A stretch of DNA of 64,000 nt from Flavobacterium lacus (GCF_003268815.1 NZ_QLSV01000005.1:62001-126000), one strand, 5' to 3'. Positions 43,595 to 52,976 are shown, counted from the stretch's first letter. Notes: generated by a model not told the origin, from the letters alone. Numbers and translations are program-made.

Positions 43595-44764
43595 CTACTC
43601 CTCTTCTCTACTCTGAAATTTCGTTCGTTTACTACCTTCGTAAATATCATATTTCAACAACCTTGCTTCTAATTTTCCGTTGAATAATTTGATTTTTCGG
43701 GAAGGTTTTAATCCCACGAATTTCAGAGCTTCTAGATTAGCCGTGATAAACCAAGCTTGTGTATTTGGGTAACCTTGTTTAAAAGTATCGCCAATTTCTC
43801 TGTAAAAACGTTCCATATCGATATCCAAACGTTCACCGTACGGTGGATTAAAAACCATATGAAGTGGTCCTTCGGTTTGTTTTTCCGTTTCAAAAAAGTC
43901 TTTCTGTTCAATCGTAACATAATCATCCAAATTGGCATTTTGAATATTGTCTTGTGCTTTTCTAACAGCACTTGGAGCTTTATCAAAACCTTTAATCGTA
44001 TAATGAAATTCACGCGTTTTTTTCATCAAACTATCAATAATTTGGTCAAATAAATCATTGTCCCAATCATTCCATTTTTCAAAAGCGAATTCTTTTCGGT
44101 TGATATTGGCCGGAATATTGCACGCAATCATAGCTGCTTCGGCTAAAATGGTTCCGCTTCCGCACATTGGATCGAGAAAATGAGAAGTTCCATCCCAACC
44201 CGAAAGAATCAACATTCCTGCTGCTAAAACTTCATTTATCGGAGCGATATTCGTAGCTGAACGATAACCTCTTTGGTGCAACGATTCACCGGAGGTATCC
44301 AATGAAACTGTACATTGATCACGGTCTAAGTGAATGTGAATTCGCAAATCCGGAAAATCTTTATCAATACTCGGACGAACGCCGGTTTTTTCGCGAAATT
44401 GATCCACAATGGCATCTTTAGTCTTTAAAGCTACAAACTGAGAGTTGTTAAACGCTTCAGAATACAGCGTTACATCCACCACAAAAGTTTGTTTTTCATT
44501 CATGAATTGACTCCAATCGATACTTGCAATTCCATCATATAAACTCTTGTCATTAAATACTTTAAACCATTTAATAGGTTTCAAAATTTTCAGAGCTGTT
44601 CGCAACGATAAATTAGCTTTGTACATAAAACCTTTATCGCCGGAAAAAGTAACAACTCGCGTTCCGGTTTGCACATCTTGTCCGCCTAATTGCTGTACTT
44701 CTTTAGCTAAAATCTCTTCAAAACCAAAAAAGGTTTTGGCTACCATCTTAAAATTCTTTTCCAT
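43595..44764 (-). CDS. THUMP-domain class I RNA methyltransferase (RlmL-like)
   Basis: A 389-residue protein. An N-terminal THUMP domain (about 1-160) binds RNA, and a Rossmann methyltransferase domain follows with DPMCGSGT (motif I region) and NPPYGERL (motif IV of N6/N2 base methyltransferases). It corresponds to the N-terminal half of the large E. coli RlmKL protein and methylates rRNA guanine N2 in that family; the target base here is inferred. Confidence 0.88.
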   Translation of the reverse strand: MEKNFKMVAKTFFGFEEILAKEVQQLGGQDVQTGTRVVTFSGDKGFMYKANLSLRTALKILKPIKWFKVFNDKSLYDGIASIDWSQFMNEKQTFVVDVTLYSEAFNNSQFVALKTKDAIVDQFREKTGVRPSIDKDFPDLRIHIHLDRDQCTVSLDTSGESLHQRGYRSATNIAPINEVLAAGMLILSGWDGTSHFLDPMCGSGTILAEAAMIACNIPANINRKEFAFEKWNDWDNDLFDQIIDSLMKKTREFHYTIKGFDKAPSAVRKAQDNIQNANLDDYVTIEQKDFFETEKQTEGPLHMVFNPPYGERLDIDMERFYREIGDTFKQGYPNTQAWFITANLEALKFVGLKPSRKIKLFNGKLEARLLKYDIYEGSKRTKFQSREEE

Positions 44765-44800
44765 GTCTGTTTAAATCTGTAAAACTTGGCAAAAATACAC

Positions 44801-44808
44801 TAAATTTG
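44801..44808 (+). promoter_or_regulatory. possible -7 element before the methyltransferase/ZIP pair
   Basis: TAAATTTG fits TAnnTTTG and lies 28 bases before the ATG at 44836. No TTTG is seen at the right spacing. Confidence 0.4.
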
Positions 44809-44835
44809 CACGTTCTTAAAGCATCAAACCAATTA

Positions 44836-45600
44836 ATGTCAGAATCTAAACCACCTATCACCCATCAACCATCACCAATTACCGATAATTGGTACGCTTC
44901 CTGGTTTGACACACCTTATTATCATATTCTTTATAAAGATCGAGATTATGAAGAAGCTCAAGTGTTTATGGATAATTTAACCGAATATTTGAATTTACCT
45001 GAAGAAGCCAATATTTTAGATTTAGCTTGTGGAAAGGGTCGTCATTCCATCTATTTAAATCAATTGGGTTATGAGGTAACCGGAGCTGATTTGTCTGAAA
45101 ACAGTATTAATGAAGCATCGAAATCAGCCAATGATAAATTGCATTTTGAGGTACACGATATGCGGATTTCGTTTGAAGAAAAGTTTGATGCCATTTTCAA
45201 TTTATTCACTAGTTTTGGTTATTTTGAAGATGATGCGGATAATTTAACGACGCTAAAGGCCATTCGCGACAGCTTAACCGAATACGGTTTTGCCGTGATT
45301 GATTTTATGAATGTTGATCATGTGATAGAAAATTTAATTCCGGAAGAAACAAAAACCGTGGATGGTATCGATTTTCATATTAAACGATATGAAAAAGACA
45401 ATCATATTTACAAAGAAATTTCGTTTTCGGATAAAGGAAAAGAGTTTCATTTTACTGAAAAAGTGCAAGCCCTCCGATTAGCCGATTTTGAGAAAATGAT
45501 GGAGGAAGCCGGAATTTATTTATTGGATGTTTTTGGTGACTATAAACTTCGAAAATTCTACAAAGCACAATCTGAACGTTTAATTATGATTTTCAAATAA
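44836..45600 (+). CDS. class I SAM-dependent methyltransferase
   Basis: A 254-residue soluble enzyme with motif I LDLACGKGRHSIYL and VTGADLSENS (post-I acidic loop), then FDAIFNLFTSFGYF (motif IV). The start at 44836 is an ATG and gives the usual N-terminus; an upstream TTG at 44806 would overlap the promoter. Substrate is unknown. Its stop overlaps the ATG of the ZIP transporter (TAATG). Confidence 0.82.
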   Translation: MSESKPPITHQPSPITDNWYASWFDTPYYHILYKDRDYEEAQVFMDNLTEYLNLPEEANILDLACGKGRHSIYLNQLGYEVTGADLSENSINEASKSANDKLHFEVHDMRISFEEKFDAIFNLFTSFGYFEDDADNLTTLKAIRDSLTEYGFAVIDFMNVDHVIENLIPEETKTVDGIDFHIKRYEKDNHIYKEISFSDKGKEFHFTEKVQALRLADFEKMMEEAGIYLLDVFGDYKLRKFYKAQSERLIMIFK

Positions 45601-46331
45601 TGCAGTACATTATCACTTTTTCGGCTGTTATTTTAGGTTTTTTGATTGCTTTATTTTTAAAACCTCAAAAGAAAAAAAACATCAAATTATTACTGGCTTT
45701 TAGTGGAGCTTTTTTGCTTTCACTAACGGTTTTGCATTTACTTCCTGAATTATTTGAAGATTCTCATCATGTTCATGAAGGCGAACATGTGCATTCGAGC
45801 ATTCCCGTAGGCGTATTTATTATGATTGGAATCTTGTTCCAAATTATCTTAGAATTTTTCTCCAAAGGTGCTGAACACGGTCACGTTCACGTGCATACGG
45901 ATGAAAATAATGAAGTGCATCACATTCCGTGGTTATTGTTTATTAGTTTGTGTATTCACGCCTTACTAGAAGGATTTCCAATTCACGAAAACACCAACTT
46001 GGCTTATGGAATTGCAGTACACCACTTCCCTATCGCCATTATTTTGACACTGTTTTTTGTAAATGCGAAAATGAATAAATGGATGGTTTTTGCCTTTATG
46101 TTTTCGTTTGCTTTGATGACGCCAATCGGAACTTTATTAGCGGAACATTTGCATTTTGCTCAACATTATTCCAAAGAAATTTCAGCCATTGTAGTTGGTA
46201 TTTTATTTCACATTTCTTCTACCATTATTTTTGAAAGTAACGAAGGTCACAAATTCAATTTAGCAAAAATTTCGATGATTGTATTGGGGTTTTTGTTGGC
46301 TTATGTGATGGAAATGGGGCATTCGCATTAA
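45600..46331 (+). CDS. ZIP-family metal transporter
   Basis: A 243-residue membrane protein with eight predicted helices and two His-rich loops (SHHVHEGEHVH; EHGHVHVHTDENNEVHH). Transmembrane segments IHALLEGFPIHE and AVHHFPIAIILTLF carry the metal-coordinating His, Glu and Asn/Pro pattern of ZIP proteins. It imports zinc or another divalent metal. It is coupled by one base to the methyltransferase. Confidence 0.87.
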   Translation: MQYIITFSAVILGFLIALFLKPQKKKNIKLLLAFSGAFLLSLTVLHLLPELFEDSHHVHEGEHVHSSIPVGVFIMIGILFQIILEFFSKGAEHGHVHVHTDENNEVHHIPWLLFISLCIHALLEGFPIHENTNLAYGIAVHHFPIAIILTLFFVNAKMNKWMVFAFMFSFALMTPIGTLLAEHLHFAQHYSKEISAIVVGILFHISSTIIFESNEGHKFNLAKISMIVLGFLLAYVMEMGHSH

Positions 46332-46402
46332 TATTTCAGTTGTCGGTTGTCGGTTTTCTGATTTGGGGTGAAGTTATATTTCGTCATTGTAATCAAAATA
46401 TA

Positions 46403-46434
46403 CTCAGCTTCTCAGTAACTCAGCAACTCAGCAA
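46403..46434. repeat. tandem octamer array, four units (CTCAGCAA type)
   Basis: The units are CTCAGCTT, CTCAGTAA, CTCAGCAA and CTCAGCAA, in the spacer between the ZIP gene and the murQ promoter. The array is 22 bases upstream of the murQ -33 box. Two more octamer arrays of a different sequence lie elsewhere in the window (56867 and 63883). Confidence 0.75.
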
Positions 46435-46455
46435 CTTTTTTTTACTATTTTCAAC

Positions 46456-46486
46456 TTTGGGAACATTCAAAATTCACTTATCTTTG
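46456..46486 (+). promoter_or_regulatory. promoter of murQ
   Basis: TTTG (46456-46459), a 19-base spacer and TATCTTTG (46479-46486) match the Bacteroidetes consensus exactly. Transcription should start near 46493, supporting the ATG at 46503 over an upstream GTG. Confidence 0.82.
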
Positions 46487-46502
46487 AGTGAAAATTAAAA
46501 GT

Positions 46503-47315
46503 ATGTCTTTTACCAAAACTACCGAACAATCCTCCAACTACGAACATCTGGAAAAGATGTCAGTTTCCGAATTATTACAAAACATTAATAATGAAGATAA
46601 AACCGTTCCATTAGCAGTTGAAAAAGCGTTGCTACAAATTGAAAAAACCGTTCAAAAAGTGGTTAGTCAATTGAAAAATGGCGGGAGACTTTTTTATATC
46701 GGAGCCGGAACATCAGGAAGACTGGGTGTTGTAGATGCTTCGGAATGTCCGCCCACTTTTGGAGTTTCATTTGATTTGGTTGTGGGAATCATTGCCGGTG
46801 GAGACAAAGCCATCCGAAAGGCGGTAGAATTTGCCGAAGATGATACTGAACAAGCTTGGAAAGATTTATCAGCATTCAACATCAATCAAAATGATTTTGT
46901 GATTGGCATTGCTGCTTCCGGAACTACGCCGTATGTGATTGGCGGTTTGGAAAAATGCAATCAAAATAACATTCCAACAGGTTGTATTACTTGCAACGAA
47001 GGGAGTCCGCTTTCAAAAGTTTCGCAATTTCCTATTGAAGTTGTGGTTGGACCCGAATTTGTAACCGGAAGTTCACGTATGAAAGCAGGAACTGCACAAA
47101 AGTTGGTTTTGAATATGATTTCAACCGCTACGATGATTCAACTCGGGAAAGTGAAAGGCAACAAAATGGTGGATATGCAATTGAGTAACAATAAATTAGT
47201 AGATCGTGGCATTCGAATGATTATGAGTGAAATTCCGGTGAATTATGAAAAGGCTGGCGTTTTGTTGGAGCAATATGGCAGTGTTCGAAAAGCGGTGGAA
47301 AACTTCACAAAATAG
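46503..47315 (+). CDS. murQ: N-acetylmuramic acid 6-phosphate etherase
   Basis: A 270-residue SIS-domain lyase. The sugar-phosphate site is visible: FYIGAGTSGRLGVVDASECPP, and GIAASGTTPYV plus GSSRMKAGTAQKLVLNM later. It cleaves the lactyl ether of MurNAc-6-phosphate to GlcNAc-6-phosphate in cell-wall recycling. It is slightly shorter than E. coli MurQ (298) at the N-terminus. The start at 46503 is set by the promoter just upstream; the alternative GTG at 46488 lies before the expected transcript start. Confidence 0.95.
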   Translation: MSFTKTTEQSSNYEHLEKMSVSELLQNINNEDKTVPLAVEKALLQIEKTVQKVVSQLKNGGRLFYIGAGTSGRLGVVDASECPPTFGVSFDLVVGIIAGGDKAIRKAVEFAEDDTEQAWKDLSAFNINQNDFVIGIAASGTTPYVIGGLEKCNQNNIPTGCITCNEGSPLSKVSQFPIEVVVGPEFVTGSSRMKAGTAQKLVLNMISTATMIQLGKVKGNKMVDMQLSNNKLVDRGIRMIMSEIPVNYEKAGVLLEQYGSVRKAVENFTK

Positions 47316-47342
47316 TTATTAAATCAATTAAACTTTTAACAA

Positions 47343-47807
47343 ATGAAAAATCTTTTTTGTCTGACGTTTCTATTTTTATCTACTCTTACCTTTTCTCAAC
47401 AGCTGGTTTATAAAGGGAACGGAAAAATTTCAGACTCAAATGGCATTAAACTAAGCCCGGACGAGGTACGAAATATTATTTCTACTAATCCTTCACTTTT
47501 GAATTTATACAATGAAGGAAGAGAAAAGAAAACCATTGGAAATGTTATGTTGATTGGAGGTGCCACTCTAGTTGTAGCTGATATAGCTATTGGTGCTACA
47601 GCTGATGTTAAATATCCTACTGCACTAACGTATATAGGAGTTGGTTCGCTGCTACTTTCAATTCCGGTTAAAGTGGGTTTTTCCAATAAAATTAAAAAAA
47701 CGGTTCACGAACATAATAAACGTTTAGTTTATACTAAAGCTATTGAAATACAAGATTTTTCGTTCATTACCAACCAGAACGGAATAGGCTTCCAAATCAC
47801 TTTCTAA
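47343..47807 (+). CDS. exported hypothetical protein
   Basis: A 154-residue protein with a signal peptide (about 1-18, ending LTFSQ) and two hydrophobic segments (VMLIGGATLVVADIAIG and LTYIGVGSLLLSIPVKVG) in its middle. It is not recognised. It may be a small outer- or inner-membrane protein. It lies 27 bases after murQ and 1 base before the DUF6095 gene. Confidence 0.55.
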   Translation: MKNLFCLTFLFLSTLTFSQQLVYKGNGKISDSNGIKLSPDEVRNIISTNPSLLNLYNEGREKKTIGNVMLIGGATLVVADIAIGATADVKYPTALTYIGVGSLLLSIPVKVGFSNKIKKTVHEHNKRLVYTKAIEIQDFSFITNQNGIGFQITF

Positions 47808-47808
47808 T

Positions 47809-48039
47809 ATGTCTGATTCAAAAGAACTCCTTTTTAAAGGAATAAAATATGCCGTCGGTTCCATTCCATTGATGTTTTTGGGACCAATTCTCATTCATAA
47901 TGCTTTTATGAACAAACATACTTGGGTGCATTACATTGTTTTGGGTGTTGGCATTTTTGTCTGTATCACTGCTGCCTCATTTATGTTTAAAGGCATAAAA
48001 ATTATGATGAAAAGTTTATTTGATGATAATCAAAATTAA
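47809..48039 (+). CDS. DUF6095-like small membrane protein
   Basis: A 76-residue protein with two hydrophobic helices (SIPLMFLGPILIHNAF and YIVLGVGIFVCITAASFMF). It resembles the flavobacterial DUF6095 family, of unknown function. It sits 1 base from each neighbour in a murQ-led cluster. Confidence 0.65.
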   Translation: MSDSKELLFKGIKYAVGSIPLMFLGPILIHNAFMNKHTWVHYIVLGVGIFVCITAASFMFKGIKIMMKSLFDDNQN

Positions 48040-48040
48040 T

Positions 48041-48406
48041 ATGAAAAAAATACTTCCAATCTTATCTTTACTATTTATTTCCTGCTACCAACAAGAACGC
48101 AATTGCACCGATTTTAAAACCGGAAAATTTGAGTTTGAACAAGAAATTGATGGCAAAATAGAAATTTCTCTTTTTGAACGAAATGATACGTTACAAATAG
48201 AAACCTTTCGCGGTAAAACAGATACCTCCTCCGTTCGATGGTTAAATGATTGCGAATTTGTCTTGCAAAAGCTTCATCCGAAAGGCATGAAGGAAAAAAA
48301 AGCAATTCACATGAAAATTCTAACCACAACCGAAAAAAATTATACATTTGAATATTCTTTTGTAGGCGAAGGTGCCAAACAAAAAGGAGTGGTTACCAAA
48401 CGATAA
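48041..48406 (+). CDS. small lipoprotein, hypothetical
   Basis: A 121-residue protein starting MKKILPILS with a lipoprotein signal ending at Cys15 (LLFISCYQQ), followed by a small beta-rich domain. The ATG at 48041 was chosen because the upstream in-frame start lies inside the DUF6095 gene and would spoil the signal peptide. No family is recognised. Confidence 0.65.
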   Translation: MKKILPILSLLFISCYQQERNCTDFKTGKFEFEQEIDGKIEISLFERNDTLQIETFRGKTDTSSVRWLNDCEFVLQKLHPKGMKEKKAIHMKILTTTEKNYTFEYSFVGEGAKQKGVVTKR

Positions 48407-48443
48407 CAAGCACTTTTTTATATTCAATTTTAGTTTTAATTTT

Positions 48444-49223
48444 ATGGAAATATTTTTAAATCCAGATACCTGGATTGCCTTATTGACATTGACATTCTTA
48501 GAGGTAATTCTAGGAATAGACAATATTATTTTTATTTCAATTGTAGCAGGAAAACTTCCGGAAGAGCAACGTAAAAAAGCCATCCGAGTTGGATTATTTT
48601 TAGCTATGTTCATGCGAATCGCACTTTTATTTGGAATTACAGTTCTAATTGCAATGAAAGAACCCTTTTTTCATATTGATTGGTCGTGGTTTGATGTAGA
48701 TGTCACCGGTCAGAGTATTATACTTTTTCTCGGTGGTTTGTTTTTAATTTACAAAAGCACTAAAGAAATTCGTGAAAAAGTTGAACATTCCGGTGAAGAG
48801 GCACTTAGCTTGAAAAAAGCCGCTGTAAAATCATTTGGTAATGTTATTTTTCAAATTCTTTTAATCGATTTGGTTTTTTCTGTCGATAGTATTTTAACTG
48901 CAGTTGGAATGACCAATGGCGTTCCGGGTGCCTTAACAATTATGATAATTGCTGTTGTTGTTGCTGTTTCTATTATGATGTTTTTTGCCGTTCCGGTTGG
49001 TAATTTTGTAAACAATCACCCATCCATTCAAGTCCTAGGGTTAGCTTTTCTGATTCTCATCGGATTTATGTTAATCACAGAAAGTGCTCACTTGGCTCAT
49101 GCAAAAGTATTTGACCAAGAAGTTGGTGCGGTACCTAAAGGTTATCTTTATTTTGCCATTGCCTTTTCGTTAGGTGTTGAATTTATTAATATGAAAATGA
49201 GAAAGAAAAATATCTCTACTTAA
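48444..49223 (+). CDS. TerC family membrane protein
   Basis: A 259-residue protein with about seven helices. The family's acidic membrane motifs are visible: LEVILGIDNIIFIS in the first helix pair and LVFSVDSILTAVGM in the middle; both hold Asp residues. TerC/Alx proteins export metals such as manganese, protecting secreted enzymes. The ATG at 48444 gives the normal N-terminus; the longer frame from 48372 overlaps the lipoprotein gene. Confidence 0.88.
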   Translation: MEIFLNPDTWIALLTLTFLEVILGIDNIIFISIVAGKLPEEQRKKAIRVGLFLAMFMRIALLFGITVLIAMKEPFFHIDWSWFDVDVTGQSIILFLGGLFLIYKSTKEIREKVEHSGEEALSLKKAAVKSFGNVIFQILLIDLVFSVDSILTAVGMTNGVPGALTIMIIAVVVAVSIMMFFAVPVGNFVNNHPSIQVLGLAFLILIGFMLITESAHLAHAKVFDQEVGAVPKGYLYFAIAFSLGVEFINMKMRKKNIST

Positions 49224-49295
49224 AAAAAAGAATAAAAAGATGTAACAATTTTCATCGTGATGAATCAAAAGAAAAACTTTTAAAAATCACAACTT

Positions 49296-50132
49296 ATGAA
49301 AACTGTTACATTTTTTATTTTATCACTTGTAAGTTCATTAGTAACTTCAATGTATGCTCAAAAATCATTTGACGTAACTGTCAAAGGAAAAGGAGATGCT
49401 GTTTTTTTATTTCCAGGTTTTGGATGTACGGGCGAACTTTGGAACGACACTGTTTTCGAACTTTCCAAAACCCACGAATGCCACATTTTTACATTTGCCG
49501 GTTTTGGTGATGTTGCTCCAATTGAAATGCCTTGGTTTTCAACTATCAAAGAAGAAATTATTGTTTACACCAAATCAAACAAAATCAGTAAACCTACTTT
49601 AATTGGACATAGTTTGGGTGGAACATTGAGTTATTGGTTGGCATCTTCTGAACCCGATTTATTTAAAAAAGTGATTGCCGTTGATGCACTTCCCTGCTCC
49701 GCTGCATTGATGATTCCAAATTACAATGGTGAAAAAATCCCCTATGACAATCCACAAAGCAAAATGATGTTGCAAATGGATGATGCAACTTTTAAAGGAA
49801 TGAATGCTCAACAAGTTCAGTTTATGTGTAAAAATCAAGAAAAGCAAAAAGTGATTCTTGAAATGATAAACAAAGCCGATCGAAAAACGTATGTGAATGG
49901 CTATATGGATATGCTGAATTTAGATTTAAGAGAAGAAATTTCAAAAATAAAAATTCCGGTGATTATCTTAGCTGCTACTTTTCCGGATAGAGCTACGGTT
50001 GAAAAAACCTATCAAGCACAATTTGAAAAATTACCGGCTGTAAAAATAAATTACGCCGAAAATGCCGCTCATTTTGTAATGTATGATCAACCGGAATGGT
50101 TTATGAAGAATCTAATCGAAAATTTGAACTAA
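49296..50132 (+). CDS. exported alpha/beta hydrolase
   Basis: A 278-residue protein with a signal peptide (about 1-21, ending MYAQ) and an alpha/beta-hydrolase fold. The nucleophile elbow is GHSLGG with Ser106, the oxyanion region FPGFGCTGELW, and the C-terminal His in NAAHFVMYDQPEWF. It acts in the periplasm. It lies 1 base before an ECF sigma factor gene, suggesting that the sigma factor's operon includes it. Substrate unknown. Confidence 0.83.
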   Translation: MKTVTFFILSLVSSLVTSMYAQKSFDVTVKGKGDAVFLFPGFGCTGELWNDTVFELSKTHECHIFTFAGFGDVAPIEMPWFSTIKEEIIVYTKSNKISKPTLIGHSLGGTLSYWLASSEPDLFKKVIAVDALPCSAALMIPNYNGEKIPYDNPQSKMMLQMDDATFKGMNAQQVQFMCKNQEKQKVILEMINKADRKTYVNGYMDMLNLDLREEISKIKIPVIILAATFPDRATVEKTYQAQFEKLPAVKINYAENAAHFVMYDQPEWFMKNLIENLN

Positions 50133-50133
50133 C

Positions 50134-50619
50134 TTGGAAAAGCAAGCCAAATTTAACGAACTATTCAACACACATTATCCCAAGGTTTTGCGATTGTGCA
50201 AAGGCTATTTCAATGGTGATGTTGATTTCGCCGCCGATGCTTCCCAAGAAGTTTTTATTAAAGTTTGGGAGAATTTAGATTCTTTTAGAAATGAATCTAG
50301 TATTAGTACGTGGATTTTCAGAATCGCTGTAAACACTTGTTTGGTGTATTTACGAAAGAAATCAACTAAAAAAGAAATCCGTTCTGAACAATTTCCAAAC
50401 CTTATAACCGAAAATTATTCGCCTGAAATCGAAGAAAAATTAAGCAAAATGTATGCTTGTATTCAAAAATTGGATGAAATGGGAAAAATGATTATTCTGA
50501 TGGTTTTAGAAGGAATGGAATACAACGAAATTGCTCAAGTGGTGGGTTTGACCGAAGAAACACTTCGTGTTCGAATTCATCGCATTAAAAAAAGTTTAAC
50601 CCAATGTGTACAAAAATGA
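50134..50619 (+). CDS. ECF-family RNA polymerase sigma factor
   Basis: A 161-residue sigma factor with region 2 (ADASQEVFIKVWENL and STWIFRIAVNTCLVYLR) and region 4 (LEGMEYNEIAQVVGLTEETLRVRIHRIKKSL, a helix-turn-helix). The start is a TTG at 50134; no ATG precedes region 2 in frame, and TTG comes 1 base after the hydrolase stop. It directs transcription of a small stress regulon. A membrane protein overlapping its end is probably its anti-sigma partner. Confidence 0.88.
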   Translation: MEKQAKFNELFNTHYPKVLRLCKGYFNGDVDFAADASQEVFIKVWENLDSFRNESSISTWIFRIAVNTCLVYLRKKSTKKEIRSEQFPNLITENYSPEIEEKLSKMYACIQKLDEMGKMIILMVLEGMEYNEIAQVVGLTEETLRVRIHRIKKSLTQCVQK

Positions 50620-51185
50620 CAGAATTTAATAACATACAAGAAATCTGGAATTCGCAACCGGAGGCCAAACCAAACACCACTGCTTCAGCATTAATTGCTA
50701 AAGCGAAGGAACATACCAAAACCTTAAAACAAAATCATTATTGGACAATCGGAATTATTTCTGTGACCGTTTTGATTTTATTGTTTTACTTTTTTTGGAC
50801 GAATTCGCATCAATTTAATTCGCTCACCATTGGTTTGAGTGTAATGATTGGTATGTTGATTTTTAGAATTATATTGGAAATCAACAGTTCTACAAAATTA
50901 AAGAGCATAAAACCGGATTTATCATTAATAGACTATACTCAAAAAGTAAAAACATTTTATGAATGGCGAAAAAAGATTCATCTAATTCTAACACCAATCA
51001 TTTACATCAGTTATTTTATAGGTTTTACAATGCTTTTACCGACTTTTAAAGCGATTTTCAGTAACGGATTTTATATTTATTGTTTGGTAAGTGGTTATGG
51101 TTTTTTCTTTGTCTTTGGCTATTTTTTAATCAAACAAATTAGAAAAGAATTGAAACTAATTGAAATTTTAAACGAGGTAAAATAA
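50616..51185 (+). CDS. two-to-four-helix membrane protein, probable anti-sigma partner
   Basis: An 189-residue protein with a short N-terminal cytoplasmic part (about 1-45, NIQEIWNSQPE), then membrane helices at roughly 47-65, 70-90, 125-145 and 150-170. Its ATG overlaps the sigma factor stop (ATGA), the usual arrangement for sigma and anti-sigma genes. No zinc-binding anti-sigma motif is seen, so the anti-sigma role is inferred from position. Confidence 0.65.
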   Translation: MTEFNNIQEIWNSQPEAKPNTTASALIAKAKEHTKTLKQNHYWTIGIISVTVLILLFYFFWTNSHQFNSLTIGLSVMIGMLIFRIILEINSSTKLKSIKPDLSLIDYTQKVKTFYEWRKKIHLILTPIIYISYFIGFTMLLPTFKAIFSNGFYIYCLVSGYGFFFVFGYFLIKQIRKELKLIEILNEVK

Positions 51186-51227
51186 TAAACAAGATTATTG
51201 AAGAATGATAGAAGAAAGCAGATTTAC

Positions 51228-52898
51228 TTAAGACAAGCCGGAAATAACACCATTATTATCAATGTCTATTTGTTCTGCATTTGGTACTGATGGCAATCCG
51301 GGCATTCGCATCACATCACCTAAAAGTGGAATGATGAATTGTGCTCCGCTGGCAATTTCAAATTCTCGGACAGTTATTTTAAAATCTGATGGCCTTCCAA
51401 TCAATTTTTCATTTTCCGAAAAGCTTGCCGGTGTTTTTGCCATACATATTGCGAAATTATTAAATCCAAATTCTATAATCTCTTTTAATTGCATTTTGGC
51501 TGTTGAAGAATATTCTACAGAACTGGCACCATAAATTTCTTTTGCGATGGTATTTATTTTGTTTTCGATACTATCTGAAGGTTGATAAAGCGGTTTATAA
51601 TTGCTGTTTTCATTATTTATTTCATCTACAACTACTTGAGCCAAATCAATTGAACCTTTTCCACCGTGGGCAAAAGCAGTACTAACAACAGCAGTTACTC
51701 CTTTTAAAGCACATAATGCGATTAGTTTATTGTATTCATTTTGTGAATCGTCAGGAAAAGCATTAATACACACGATTGGATTGATTCCAAATTTTTGAAT
51801 ATTTTCAATATGTTTTTCTAGATTAGCGAAACCTTTTTCGATTGCCGCAACGTTTTCTGTTTTAAATTCAGCTGCCGTCAATCCACCATGGTGTTTTATG
51901 GCTCTTAATGTTGCCACTAAAACAACAGCATCCGGTTTTAACCCCGTTTGTTGACACTTGATGTGAAAAAATTTTTCAGCACCTAAATCGGCTCCAAAAC
52001 CTGCTTCTGTGACTACATAATCTCCTAATGACAAACCTATTTTTGTAGCTATTGCAGAATTCGTTCCTTGAGCGATACTGGCAAACGGCCCTCCATGTAA
52101 AATGGCCGGATTTTTTTCAATGGTTTGAACGAGATTCGGTTTAATCGCATCTTTTAATAAGACAGCCATCGCTCCAACTGCTTTTAAATCTTTAGCAAAC
52201 ACTGGTTTTCCATCTTTGTTTTTTCCGATCAAGATATTTCCTAAACGAAATTTTAAATCTTCAAAATCTTTTGATAAGCAAAGTATGGCCATTACTTCTG
52301 ATGCCGGAGTAATATTAAAACCATCTTCACGAAGGGTTCCGTTTTTTTCACCAATCCCAATAATGATTTTTCGTAGCGAACGATCATTCATATCCATCAC
52401 ACGTTTCCAAGCAATGGTTTTTGGATCAAGTTCTAAAGAATATTTCTTATTTTGTAGGTTATTATCAATCAAGGCTGACAATAGGTTATTTGCTTTTTCA
52501 ATTGCAGAAAAATCTCCGGTAAAATGCAAGTTTATGTCTTCCATCGGAAGTACTTGTGCGTATCCTCCACCTGCAGCTCCTCCTTTTAAACCAAAAACCG
52601 GACCTAATGACGGTTCGCGTAAAACTGCAATCGCGTTTTTTTCAGTACAATTCAAGCCGTCTGTTAATCCAATTGCCATGGTAGTTTTCCCTTCACCATA
52701 TTTTGTAGGAGACATAGCTGTAACTAAAATTAATTTCCCTGTTGGATTACTTGATTGTAATTCTAAAGGCAGTTTAGCTTTGTATTTACCGTAATATTCT
52801 AATGATTCCTCAGGTATATTTATTTTTTCTGCAATTTCTTTGATGTGAAGCATTTTTGTATTTTGAGCAATTGCAATGTCAGAAGGAAAATTATCCAT
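51228..52898 (-). CDS. fhs: formate--tetrahydrofolate ligase
   Basis: A 556-residue enzyme with the N-terminal ATP-binding loop TAMSPTKYGEGKTTMAIGL and the conserved AVLREPSLGPVFGLKGGAAGGGYAQV region, both hallmarks of Fhs. It makes 10-formyl-THF from formate, ATP and THF. Length matches the family (about 555-560). It is a single gene in the opposite direction to the ECF operon, separated from parC by a terminator. Confidence 0.97.
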   Translation of the reverse strand: MDNFPSDIAIAQNTKMLHIKEIAEKINIPEESLEYYGKYKAKLPLELQSSNPTGKLILVTAMSPTKYGEGKTTMAIGLTDGLNCTEKNAIAVLREPSLGPVFGLKGGAAGGGYAQVLPMEDINLHFTGDFSAIEKANNLLSALIDNNLQNKKYSLELDPKTIAWKRVMDMNDRSLRKIIIGIGEKNGTLREDGFNITPASEVMAILCLSKDFEDLKFRLGNILIGKNKDGKPVFAKDLKAVGAMAVLLKDAIKPNLVQTIEKNPAILHGGPFASIAQGTNSAIATKIGLSLGDYVVTEAGFGADLGAEKFFHIKCQQTGLKPDAVVLVATLRAIKHHGGLTAAEFKTENVAAIEKGFANLEKHIENIQKFGINPIVCINAFPDDSQNEYNKLIALCALKGVTAVVSTAFAHGGKGSIDLAQVVVDEINNENSNYKPLYQPSDSIENKINTIAKEIYGASSVEYSSTAKMQLKEIIEFGFNNFAICMAKTPASFSENEKLIGRPSDFKITVREFEIASGAQFIIPLLGDVMRMPGLPSVPNAEQIDIDNNGVISGLS

Positions 52899-52976
52899 TG
52901 TAGTTTATCGTGTTAAATTTAAACGAATTTATAAATAAGTTATGGCTCAAAATAGGATAAAAATCATGTTTTAAAA

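Noticed and set aside
49241-49262. Autoregulated ECF promoter (TGTAAC and CGTGATG) before the hydrolase gene
   Set aside because: The two boxes are only about 9 bases apart, too close for an ECF promoter.
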